Origin: Actinopolymorpha pittospori
GTDB taxonomy: Bacteria > Actinomycetota > Actinomycetes > Propionibacteriales > Actinopolymorphaceae
Direction: 5' to 3'
Assembly: GCF_014873875.1 (NCBI RefSeq)
Contig: NZ_JADBEM010000001.1
Span: forward strand, 9,796,001-9,860,000
DNA: 64,000 bases
Shown here: positions 9,302-17,006 of the stretch, piece after piece
How positions within the stretch are numbered: the stretch's first letter is position 1
Layout: each line of letters begins with the position of its first letter
Notes under the pieces: generated by a model
Databases searched by the model: none
What the model was told of the DNA's origin: nothing
Seen by the model: only the letters and a program-made list of their open reading frames with translations
Made by a program: the position numbers and the translations under genes

Positions 9302-10499
9302 ACCCGGCGGCCGGGCGCCGCCGCTGCGGCGCCTGGTACGCCCACTGCCACATGAGCTCCAACGGGCCGCGGTCGAAACGCCGCAGCCACAGCGAGGACA
9401 GTGACATGAACAGGGCGACGATGCCGACGTAGGCCCCGATCACCCACCACGGCCGTGCTCCCTCCAGGCGGGCGGTCAGGCCCAGACCCCAGCCGTAGCA
9501 CAGCACGGCGGCGAGAAGGTTCTGGAACACGTAACACGACAGGGCGGTCCGGCCCACCGCGGTCAACCCGCGGCGGAGGATTCCGGGCCGCCCTGCGCGC
9601 ATCCGGTGCAGCAGCGTTGTCACCAGACCGAGCAGACCGAACGCCACGACCGGTGCCAGGACGTACCGGTCGACCAGCGCCCAACTCGGCCCCAGGACGA
9701 ACATCGTGACGGCGTTCAGCGGGAACGCGACACCCAGCCCCACGACCATCAGCCGGGCCCTGATCCGGGCACCCTTCGCGGTGTCGTCGAACACCCCGGC
9801 GCGCAGCAGCCGGGAGCCGGCCAGGAACAACACGATGCCGAGCGGGAGGATGAAAATCGCCTCGAGCCGGTAGAACGGTGCCAGGGTGAGCCGGTCCGAC
9901 AGCTGCTCGAGGTAGCCGCCGTGGGTGAACAGGTCCGGGCGACTGGGCACGACCAGCGGTTGGTTGGACGCCGAGACCATGCTCATGCCGAGGGTGACCA
10001 GCCCGACGAAGAGCAGGTGCAACGTACCGACGACGATCATCCACCAGCGCACGGCGCGGTCGCTGCGACCGACGAGGAACGCCACGACGACCGAGGTCAG
10101 GGCGTAGGCCATCAACACGTCGAACTCGAAGACCAGCACGTAGTGCAGCAGCCCCTCGACGAACAGCAGGCCGGCCCGCCAGAGGTACCAGCCGGGCCAG
10201 CGGCGGCCCCGTTTGCGCGCGGAGCGGTACTGCAGCTCCAGGCCGATCCCGAACAGCAGCGTCAGCAGTGCCAGCGCCTTGCCGTTGGCGAAGAAGCGCA
10301 GCACCATCTCGACCGCTCCGGCGAGGGTGTCCGTCGTCGGTGCCTCCAGAGCGCTCGGCGGGCCCTCCGGATTGGTGAAGATCCACACGTTCGTCCCGAG
10401 CGTCCCGAGGATCGCGAGCCCGCGCAGGACGTCCAGGGCCAGGATGCGCGGGTACGTCGGGGCCTTCGGACGCGCCCTCTGGCGCAGCAGTTCGGTCAT
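9273..10499 (-). CDS. DUF418 domain-containing membrane protein
   Basis: A 408-residue polytopic membrane protein with about ten hydrophobic segments. The N-terminus PRILALDVLRGLAILGTLGTNVWIF matches the acyltransferase_3-like start seen in DUF418 proteins. The C-terminal region (SCYVFQNLLAAVLCYGWGLGL, and FDRGPLELMWQW near the end) is the DUF418 domain. ATG 10499 is preferred over the ORF extension because MTELLRQ starts after a GAGG site and the protein then has a normal length. Members are thought to transport or modify envelope compounds but have no proven function. Its 3-prime end overlaps the convergent secreted phosphodiesterase gene at 9273-9301. Confidence 0.85.
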   Translation of the reverse strand: MTELLRQRARPKAPTYPRILALDVLRGLAILGTLGTNVWIFTNPEGPPSALEAPTTDTLAGAVEMVLRFFANGKALALLTLLFGIGLELQYRSARKRGRRWPGWYLWRAGLLFVEGLLHYVLVFEFDVLMAYALTSVVVAFLVGRSDRAVRWWMIVVGTLHLLFVGLVTLGMSMVSASNQPLVVPSRPDLFTHGGYLEQLSDRLTLAPFYRLEAIFILPLGIVLFLAGSRLLRAGVFDDTAKGARIRARLMVVGLGVAFPLNAVTMFVLGPSWALVDRYVLAPVVAFGLLGLVTTLLHRMRAGRPGILRRGLTAVGRTALSCYVFQNLLAAVLCYGWGLGLTARLEGARPWWVIGAYVGIVALFMSLSSLWLRRFDRGPLELMWQWAYQAPQRRRPAAGSTPPPVAAG

Positions 10500-10642
10500 G
10501 TCGCCAAGCCTCGAAGCCCGCGGGTCCAGGCGACATCGGGGAACCGTACGACCGGGGGTCATCCTTTCGATCGACGCCGCCGCGCGGATCCTCCTGCTCG
10601 TCGCCGACGCGACGGCTCGCCGCGCTGTGGTCTCATGTCCAG

Positions 10643-11878
10643 GTGCGGCGCCTGACTGAGTGGAACTCCGAGTGGAACCGTTGGTGGGTGCGACCGCCCT
10701 GGCGGGATCCGCTCGTGGCGTTCGGACAGTTCGTGCTGGGGACCCTGCTCTACGTCGCCGGGTTGGACACGCTGTCCTCCCCGGGAAGCTCCGCGTTCCC
10801 GCTGTGGGTCCGGCTGCTCATCCTCGGGTTCGCCTGTGTCGGCTCGCTCCTGCGGGCCCGTCGTCCGGTCGTCGCGCTCGGTATCGGCATGGTCGCGTTG
10901 GTGATCGACGTCGTGCTGCACGTGAGTCTGCCGATCGTGCTGGTGATGTGTGAGCTGCTGTTCGCCTCCACGTTGTACGGCTCCCGCCGGATGGCGAGGT
11001 TCCAGGTCGGTGTCGCGGCGGCGATCCCCCTGGTGACGCTGGTGGCCGGTCTGGTCCTCATGGCGGACTGGCGCGAGGCCGTCCTGACCACCCTGCAGAT
11101 CGCGACCGTCCCCGTCATCCCGGTGTGGTGGGCCATGAACGTGCGCAACCACCGGGAGATGGCGGTCGCCGAACGCGTCCGGGCAGAACAGCTCGCCACC
11201 ATCGCCGACCTCGACCGGCGCGCGGCGGTGGTGGCCGAGCGCGCCCGGATGGCCCGGGACCTGCACGACGTGGTGGCGGGCCACCTGTCCGCCATCGCGT
11301 TGCAGTCCGAGGCGGTGCTGTCGATGGCCGGCCACGATCCCCCCACCGCACGGACCGTGCTCGGCTCCATCCGGGAGAACAGCGTCCAGTCGCTCACGGA
11401 GATGCGGGCGATGATCGGGATGCTGCGGGCGGACGAAGGCGCCGACCCGCCGCGGGAGTGGACCGCTCCGGCGCGGCTGGCCGACCTCGAACGGCTGCTG
11501 GACTCCGCGCGCGCGAACGGGCTGCGGGTCGAGGTGGACGTCGCTCGGCGCGACCAGGCCGAGGCCGAGCCGCTGCCGGCGGCCGTGGACCTGACGGCGT
11601 ACCGCATCGTGCAGGAGGCGCTCACCAACGCCGCCACCCACGCACCGGGCGCGCGCACCCGGGTCCGCCTGGAACACCGCGACGACCGGTTCGTCGTCGA
11701 GGTGGCCAACGACCTGTTGCCGCGGGTCCGCGCCGAGGGCGACCGCCGAGCCGAACGGGTCGGGCTGGTGAGCATGCGGGAGCGTGCCCAGGCGATCGGT
11801 GGGACCCTCTTCGCCGGCCCGGACCCCACCGGCTGGCTGGTGCATGCCGAACTCCCCACGAAAGGACTGGTCTCGTGA
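10643..11878 (+). CDS. NarL-type sensor histidine kinase
   Basis: A 411-residue membrane-bound kinase. Four to five hydrophobic segments fill residues 30-165. They are followed by a short coiled region and the HisKA_3 dimerisation box ARMARDLHDVVAGHLSAIAL with the phospho-accepting His. The ATPase N box is YRIVQEALTNAATHAP and the C-terminal GLVSMRERAQAIGGTL is the G box. It starts at GTG 10643 with no clear ribosome site, so the start is less certain. Its stop overlaps the response-regulator start (GTGA, 11875-11878), so the two are translated together. No extracellular sensor domain is present; the signal is probably sensed within the membrane, as in DesK- and LiaS-like kinases. Confidence 0.9.
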   Translation: MRRLTEWNSEWNRWWVRPPWRDPLVAFGQFVLGTLLYVAGLDTLSSPGSSAFPLWVRLLILGFACVGSLLRARRPVVALGIGMVALVIDVVLHVSLPIVLVMCELLFASTLYGSRRMARFQVGVAAAIPLVTLVAGLVLMADWREAVLTTLQIATVPVIPVWWAMNVRNHREMAVAERVRAEQLATIADLDRRAAVVAERARMARDLHDVVAGHLSAIALQSEAVLSMAGHDPPTARTVLGSIRENSVQSLTEMRAMIGMLRADEGADPPREWTAPARLADLERLLDSARANGLRVEVDVARRDQAEAEPLPAAVDLTAYRIVQEALTNAATHAPGARTRVRLEHRDDRFVVEVANDLLPRVRAEGDRRAERVGLVSMRERAQAIGGTLFAGPDPTGWLVHAELPTKGLVS

Positions 11879-12564
11879 CCGTCTCGGTCCTCCTCGCCGA
11901 CGACCACGCCGCGATCCGGGCCGGCCTCGCGATGATCCTGCGCGGCGCCGAGGACATCGAGGTGGTCGGCGAGGCCGCCGACGGGGCGACGGCCGTGACG
12001 ATGGCGCGGACGCTGCGCCCCGACGTGGTGGTGATGGACGTCCGGATGCCGCGGATGGACGGCATCGAGGCGACGAGGGAGCTCGTCCGCGACGAGGTGT
12101 GCGCCGTGCTGGTGCTGACGACGTTCGACCTGGACGAGTACGTCTACGCGGCGCTGCGCGCCGGTGCGGCCGGCTTCCTGCTCAAGTCTGTGGAGGCGCC
12201 GCGGCTGATCGAGGCGGTCCGGCTGGTCGCGGCGGGCGACGGCGTCCTGGCGCCGGGTGTGACACGACGCCTGATGACGGCCTTCGCGGCGAGCGGGCCT
12301 CCACCGGTACGCCAGTCACCCGGCCTCGAGCTGCTCACCGACCGCGAACGCGAGGTCCTGGCCTGTGTGGGCGAGGGCCTGTCCAACCAGGAGATCGCGC
12401 AACGTCTGTTCATCAGCGAGACCACGGTGAAGACGCATGTGTCCCGGATGCTCGGCAAGCTCGACCTGCGTTCCCGGGTCCAGGCCGCCATCCTGGCGCA
12501 GGAGGTCGGTCTGCGCACCGAGGGAGACGGGACCGGAGGGACGGGTGAGCGCCGCCCGACCTGA
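11875..12564 (+). CDS. LuxR/NarL-family response regulator
   Basis: A 229-residue transcription factor. The receiver domain (1-120) shows LLADDHAAIRAG, the phosphorylation Asp in VVVMDVRMPRMDG, the switch Thr in LTTFD and the Lys in FLLKSVEA. A LuxR-type HTH lies at about 165-225 (LTDREREVLACVGEGLSNQEIA and FISETTVKTHVSRML). The GTG start overlaps the kinase stop by 4 bp, so it is the cognate partner. A neighbouring target is not obvious; such pairs usually regulate adjacent transporters, but here both flanks are unrelated. Confidence 0.92.
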   Translation: MTVSVLLADDHAAIRAGLAMILRGAEDIEVVGEAADGATAVTMARTLRPDVVVMDVRMPRMDGIEATRELVRDEVCAVLVLTTFDLDEYVYAALRAGAAGFLLKSVEAPRLIEAVRLVAAGDGVLAPGVTRRLMTAFAASGPPPVRQSPGLELLTDREREVLACVGEGLSNQEIAQRLFISETTVKTHVSRMLGKLDLRSRVQAAILAQEVGLRTEGDGTGGTGERRPT

Positions 12565-12596
12565 CCTGGCCCGGCTGGCGGCCCGGCGGGAGCGGT

Positions 12597-13499
12597 TCAG
12601 GACGGGCCGCTGTGGCCGGCCGTGGTGATGAGCTCCACGGTCCGGTCGACCGCCTGGGGAAGGTGCACCGAGCTGACGACACTGGTCGGGCTGGTCGGGT
12701 CGTCGTGGGCGACGCTGAGTCCGGCCTGCTCACCCTCCGCCTCGATCCAGACACCCGCGGGACGGGTGGTGAACAGGTCGGACCGGAGCATGGCGAGGAC
12801 GGCCAGCGGGTCGTGCGGGACGTTGGACTGGTGTCCGGTGAAGCCCCACCACTGGCGAACCTCCGCCTCGAGCTGGCGGCCGAGCGCACCGGCGGCGGCG
12901 ATCTCGCCCAGGTGGTCGGGTTCGATCCTGGCCTGCGTGGTGATCTCCAGGCCGACGACGGTCACCGGGATGCCCGACGCGAAGACCTCGGCCGCGGCGA
13001 TCGAGTCGCTGCGGAAGTTGTGCTCGGGCTCGGGCTGGTCGAACCGGCCGCCCATGACGTACAGCCTGCGCACCGTCTGGGCGAAGGACTGGTCGGCACG
13101 GATCGCCTCGGCGACGTTGGTCAGCGGGCCGATGGCCACGACGTCGACCTCGCCCGGCCGGTCCTTCACCGTCTGGGTCAGGAACTCCGCGGCCGTGGTG
13201 CCGTCGTCGACGAAGGCCTCGCCGCCGAGGTCGTGGTAGAGCCGGCCCTCGAAGCCCGCCCACCAGGCCTCCTGGCCGGTCAGCGGCCGTTCGGCCCCGG
13301 GGACGACGGTGAGCCCGTCATGGCCGGCGAGACGAGCGAGCCGGCGGGCGATCCGAGCCCGCACCGCGACGTCGCCATAGACCGTCGTCACGCCGAGGAG
13401 GTTGACCTCGGGCGATCCGAAGAGCATGGCGAGGGCGAGCGCGTCGTCGACGTCGGAGCCGATGTCGGTGTCGAGGATCACCTGGTGGGGGGTGGCCAC
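12597..13499 (-). CDS. nucleoside hydrolase (inosine-uridine preferring type)
   Basis: A 300-residue member of the inosine-uridine nucleoside N-ribohydrolase family, which splits the N-glycosidic bond of ribonucleosides with a Ca2+ held by an Asp cluster. The cluster is DTDIGSDVDDALALAM at about residues 11-26. The active-site segment is HNFRSD near 165. GTG 13499 was chosen because GGAAGGGAGG sits 5 nt upstream; the longer start at 13526 has no site. It is the last gene of a four-gene minus-strand set with an MFS transporter, a second nucleoside hydrolase and an SDR, which suggests uptake and breakdown of a nucleoside or similar ribosyl compound. Confidence 0.9.
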   Translation of the reverse strand: MATPHQVILDTDIGSDVDDALALAMLFGSPEVNLLGVTTVYGDVAVRARIARRLARLAGHDGLTVVPGAERPLTGQEAWWAGFEGRLYHDLGGEAFVDDGTTAAEFLTQTVKDRPGEVDVVAIGPLTNVAEAIRADQSFAQTVRRLYVMGGRFDQPEPEHNFRSDSIAAAEVFASGIPVTVVGLEITTQARIEPDHLGEIAAAGALGRQLEAEVRQWWGFTGHQSNVPHDPLAVLAMLRSDLFTTRPAGVWIEAEGEQAGLSVAHDDPTSPTSVVSSVHLPQAVDRTVELITTAGHSGPS

Positions 13500-13597
13500 G
13501 GCGACCTCCCTTCCTGACGCTGTCACAACGATTCTCCTGGTCGGAGAAGGCCGACACTATCCGCCCCCACAGCCGGACGTGACACGCCGTCGCCGGG

Positions 13598-14314
13598 TCA
13601 GGTGCAGGGTCCCCAACCGTCGTCGACCGGCACCGAGGCGGCGTAGTCCTCGGAGTCCAGGACCGGCCGGTAGCCGAGCGGGTTGCGCAGGTCCCAGGTC
13701 GTGCGGGTGTTGGCCGAGACGCCCGCACAGACGGCGTACGACACGTCGGCCTCGAGCGCGCGGACGACGAGCTGGCACAGGTCCGCGGGGCCGAGCCAGC
13801 TGGACAGCGCGCTGCTGGCGGGCGGCTCCGCCGTCGTCGCGCCGAGCCGCAGCGCCACCACGCGGGCGCCGGTCCGGTAGGCGTGCGCACGGCCCATCGC
13901 CTCGGCGAACGCCTTGGTCGCGCCGTACGCGCAACACGGGGCGACCGGCCAGTCCGGGTCGACGAGTGGCCGGTCCGCTCCGACGTACTGGCCCATCACG
14001 TGGGCGGAGCTCGCGAGCACGATCCGCGACACTCCGGACCCCAGCACGGCCGCGACGACCTCGACGTTCGGCACCCGGAGCTGGTCCCAGGAGGAGGCCG
14101 GGTCGGGGTTGGCCGCGAGGTGCACGATCGCGTCGATCCCCTTGGTGACGGTCGCGACGAACTCGGGGTCGGCGAGGTCACCGACCACACCGCCGGGAAC
14201 GTCCACGCGGTCGGTGAGTACGACCTCGTAGCCGTCCAGGTCGGTCAGGCCCGGTCGCAACAGCCGTGCCACACCGCCCGCCGCCCCGGTGAGCAACACC
14301 CTGCGCCTGGCCAT
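13598..14314 (-). CDS. NAD(P)-dependent epimerase/dehydratase (extended SDR, uronate-dehydrogenase-like)
   Basis: A 238-residue short-chain dehydrogenase. It begins with the Rossmann motif RRVLLTGAAGGVARLL (GxxGxxA/G form), followed by GDLADP and VHLAANP (nucleotide and adenine contacts), and has the catalytic Tyr-Lys in YGATKA. Its size and pattern resemble uronate dehydrogenase and related sugar-aldehyde SDRs. It sits 15 bp downstream of the second nucleoside hydrolase and upstream of the first. A role in oxidising the sugar released from the nucleoside is plausible but not shown. Confidence 0.85.
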   Translation of the reverse strand: MARRRVLLTGAAGGVARLLRPGLTDLDGYEVVLTDRVDVPGGVVGDLADPEFVATVTKGIDAIVHLAANPDPASSWDQLRVPNVEVVAAVLGSGVSRIVLASSAHVMGQYVGADRPLVDPDWPVAPCCAYGATKAFAEAMGRAHAYRTGARVVALRLGATTAEPPASSALSSWLGPADLCQLVVRALEADVSYAVCAGVSANTRTTWDLRNPLGYRPVLDSEDYAASVPVDDGWGPCT

Positions 14315-14329
14315 CAGGTGGTCCCTTCC

Positions 14330-15223
14330 CTACAGCCGGCCGGAGGCGAACCTCGCGAGCTTGGCGTAGAAGTCCTCGAGCACGAACCTCGCGTCCACGC
14401 TGTCGTACACCCGGATCATGGGGTTCTGGTCGTCGTGCACGTAGCGCATGTCCGGGTCGATGGTAGGGGCGGGCCGCAGCTGCCAGCGTCCGCAGTCGGG
14501 GTACATCATCACCCCGACGGCTGGTGAGTCGCCGAGCGAGCGGTACTCCATCGGCCCGTCGACCCAGCGCGCGTTCCACTCGACGAGCTGGTCGACGAGG
14601 TAGCGGCCGAGCGGGCCGTGCGGGGCCACCCGCTCCATCAGCTCGGCGTACCCGACGGCCATCAGCCGGTAGACCGACCGCGGGATCTGCCAGACCTCCA
14701 GCCGGGAGCCGAGGACGACGTTCGCCGCGTGGATGTCGTTGGACAGGTTGAACTCCCGCCCACCGTCTGGGTACTCCCCGCCGCCGATCCAGACGACCCG
14801 GACGTTCCGGTCCTGGATCGCGGGCTCGGTGAGCAGCGCCGACGCCATGTCGGTGAGCGGACCGTAGAACGCGACGTGCAGCGGCCGAGGGTCGTCGCGC
14901 AGTGCCTCCTGGACGATCAGCGCGGAACCCGGCGAGGGCACCGGTGTGGTCTCGTCCGGCAGTCCCCTCGGCGCACCGTCGGCGACGGGCACCCGACCCT
15001 GCCAGCCCATCAGCTCCAGCAGCAGGTCGACCTCCTCGCGGCTGTCCTCCATGCTCCGGTCACTGCGGCGGGTGCCGAAGTGCGCGGCGATCACGCCGTG
15101 GATCTCGAAGCTCGGGGTGAGGAGCGCGTGCACGAGGGCGTACTGGTCGTCGGCCTCGTTCTTGGCGTCGGTGTCGACGATGACGCGGGTACGCCGGTCG
15201 GCCGGCTGCGCGGGATGGATCAC
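14330..15223 (-). CDS. nucleoside hydrolase family protein (divergent)
   Basis: A 297-residue protein with the family Asp cluster in altered form, VIVDTDAKNEADDQYALVHALL (residues about 14-35), and the active-site segment REFNLSNDIHAANVV. The Asn-Glu in place of the usual Gly-x-Asp puts it in the branch seen near DUF1593-type hydrolases, so the substrate may not be a standard nucleoside. The GTG at 15223 was chosen because GGAAG lies 9 nt upstream and the length then fits. It is the second gene of the MFS/hydrolase/SDR/hydrolase set. Confidence 0.82.
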   Translation of the reverse strand: MIHPAQPADRRTRVIVDTDAKNEADDQYALVHALLTPSFEIHGVIAAHFGTRRSDRSMEDSREEVDLLLELMGWQGRVPVADGAPRGLPDETTPVPSPGSALIVQEALRDDPRPLHVAFYGPLTDMASALLTEPAIQDRNVRVVWIGGGEYPDGGREFNLSNDIHAANVVLGSRLEVWQIPRSVYRLMAVGYAELMERVAPHGPLGRYLVDQLVEWNARWVDGPMEYRSLGDSPAVGVMMYPDCGRWQLRPAPTIDPDMRYVHDDQNPMIRVYDSVDARFVLEDFYAKLARFASGRL

Positions 15224-15323
15224 GCTCGGAGTCTTCCGGTCGGCGGAGCGGGTCCGAAGACCTGGCGCGGATCGTGTCCTCACCCGGCCGGTCCGCGCGT
15301 CAGCACGGCGACCTGGTCCTGGG

Positions 15324-16688
15324 TCAGTGGTCGGGACCGCGGTAGCGCCAGAAGATGGGGAACGCCGCGACCGCGCACAGCATCACGATGACGACGAGGA
15401 TGCCGCCGCCGCTCACGGCGAGGGTCGTGCCGACCGCCGCACCGGCCATGCCGTGGCCCAGGTCGGCGAGCCGTGGACCACCGGCGACGACCACGGTGAA
15501 CACACCCTGCATCCGGCCGCGCATCTCGTCGGTGGCCGCGCTCTGCATGATCGTGCCGCGGAACACCATGCTCACCAGGTCGGCGACACCGGCCACGCCC
15601 AGGAAGAAGGCCGCCAACCACAGCCACGGCGACAGGCCGAAGCCCACGATCGCGAGACCCCACAGGCAGACCGCGCCGACCACGGCGACGCCGTGCCGCC
15701 GGATCCGGGAGAACGCGCCGGAGAAGAGGCCGCCGAGGACGGCACCCACCGGGATCGCGGCGTAGAGGACACCGAGCGCGAACCCGCCACCCGGCGGGTC
15801 GCCGAACGTCTCCTGTGCCATCTGCGGGAACAGCGCCCTCGGCATGCCCAGCACCATCGCGATGACGTCGGCGAGGAAGGACACCAGCAGGATCTTGCGG
15901 GTGGCGAGGTAGGCGAACCCCTCCAGGACGTGTCGCAGCCCGGCCCGCCGAGGTGCGCCGTCCAGCGGTGGCAGTGGCGGTAGCTTCCAGACCGCCCACA
16001 GCGTGACCGTGAGTGCGATCGAGTCGATGAGGTACAGCGTCGACAGGCCGACGACCGGGATCATGGCGCCGGCCAGCAGCGGCCCGATGATGGACCCGGT
16101 CTGGAAGACCGTGGAGCTGAGCGCGTTGGCGGCGGGCAGCAGCGGTGCGGGGACCAGACGCGGGATCGACGCGCTGCGCGCGGGTTGGTTCATACCCGCG
16201 CACGCCTGTTGCAACGCCAGCAGCCCGAACAGCAACCACACCGAGTTCGCGCCCGCCGCGGCCTGGGCCCACAGCAGGAGCGACGTGATGGCGATGCCCG
16301 TGTTGGTGAAGAGCATCAGCTTCCGCCGGTCGACGGCGTCGGCGATCGCGCCACCCCACAGGGCGAAGACGATGAGCGGGACCAGGGCCACCGCGCCGGA
16401 CAGTCCGACGTAGGCCGAGGAACCGGTGATGTCGTAGATCTGCTTCGGAACGGCGACCGCGGTGAGCTGGCTACCGACCGAGGTGATGATCGTGGAGGTC
16501 CACAGCCGCCGGTACGGCAGGATGCTCAGCGGACGGGTGTCGACGACGAACCGGCGGATGTTCCAGCGGGCGCGGCGGCCGGTCGGTGTGGCCGGAGGTA
16601 CGGCAGCTCCCGCCTCGCGTGGGTCTGGTTGGTCCTCGGTTTCGGTGGATGCACCGGTGTCGCGCTCGCCGCCGGCGGTATCTGACAC
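15324..16688 (-). CDS. MFS transporter (DHA3-like)
   Basis: A 454-residue major facilitator with about 12 hydrophobic segments after a charged N-terminal tail of about 45 residues. It carries FALWGGAIADAVDRRKLM (the motif A loop between helices 2 and 3) and QQACAGMNQPARSASIPRLVP, as in the macrolide-exporter-like DHA3 group. GTG 16688 has a GAAGGA-type site. It is the first gene of the nucleoside hydrolase set. A sugar or nucleoside exporter or a drug exporter are both possible; family position favours export. A TAGAGT hexamer on the minus strand at 16754-16749 could be its -10. Confidence 0.85.
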   Translation of the reverse strand: MSDTAGGERDTGASTETEDQPDPREAGAAVPPATPTGRRARWNIRRFVVDTRPLSILPYRRLWTSTIITSVGSQLTAVAVPKQIYDITGSSAYVGLSGAVALVPLIVFALWGGAIADAVDRRKLMLFTNTGIAITSLLLWAQAAAGANSVWLLFGLLALQQACAGMNQPARSASIPRLVPAPLLPAANALSSTVFQTGSIIGPLLAGAMIPVVGLSTLYLIDSIALTVTLWAVWKLPPLPPLDGAPRRAGLRHVLEGFAYLATRKILLVSFLADVIAMVLGMPRALFPQMAQETFGDPPGGGFALGVLYAAIPVGAVLGGLFSGAFSRIRRHGVAVVGAVCLWGLAIVGFGLSPWLWLAAFFLGVAGVADLVSMVFRGTIMQSAATDEMRGRMQGVFTVVVAGGPRLADLGHGMAGAAVGTTLAVSGGGILVVIVMLCAVAAFPIFWRYRGPDH

Positions 16689-17006
16689 CTGCTGTTCCTT
16701 CCACGAGTCACGGGTCTCTCGACGTCAAGAGGAGGAGGCCCGGCGGTCACTCTAACCCAGCCTGTCCAGAGGATGGACCGACGTCTCCCAGAGTGGATGG
16801 CGTGTCCGGGATCGGCAGCGAGGGGCGACCAAACCTCCCCTGCGCCGCAGTCGACCGGTGACGGTACGACCGGGCAGACCACGCGACCGGCTCCGGTACG
16901 CGCCATGGACCTCCCGTCCCGGAGCCGCCTACCGTGTGCCACGGCACGATCACCGCCGCCTCGCTCCGGTGACGCAGGCGGTCCGTCCGCCCGGAGGGGG
17001 CTGCCC
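16689..17006. other. 318-bp divergent region between MFS and GH2 genes
   Basis: A long open frame continues upstream of the GH2 start but is low-complexity Pro/Arg and precedes a good signal-peptide start, so I treat it as non-coding. A 5-bp inverted repeat (GTCCA-GAGGA-TGGAC) lies near 16757-16772. No other site is clear. Confidence 0.45.

Noticed and set aside
8422..10536. 704-residue open frame on the minus strand
   Set aside because: It covers the phosphoesterase domain and the DUF418 gene in wrong frames and shows low-complexity Arg/Pro composition.
16757..16772. LacI-type operator between MFS and GH2
   Set aside because: Arms are only 5 bp and there is no LacI gene or matching second site; too weak to call.
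16773..17006. N-terminal extension of the GH2 gene
   Set aside because: The extension has no ribosome site and would bury the signal peptide; ATG 17007 has GGAGGGGG and is directly followed by it.
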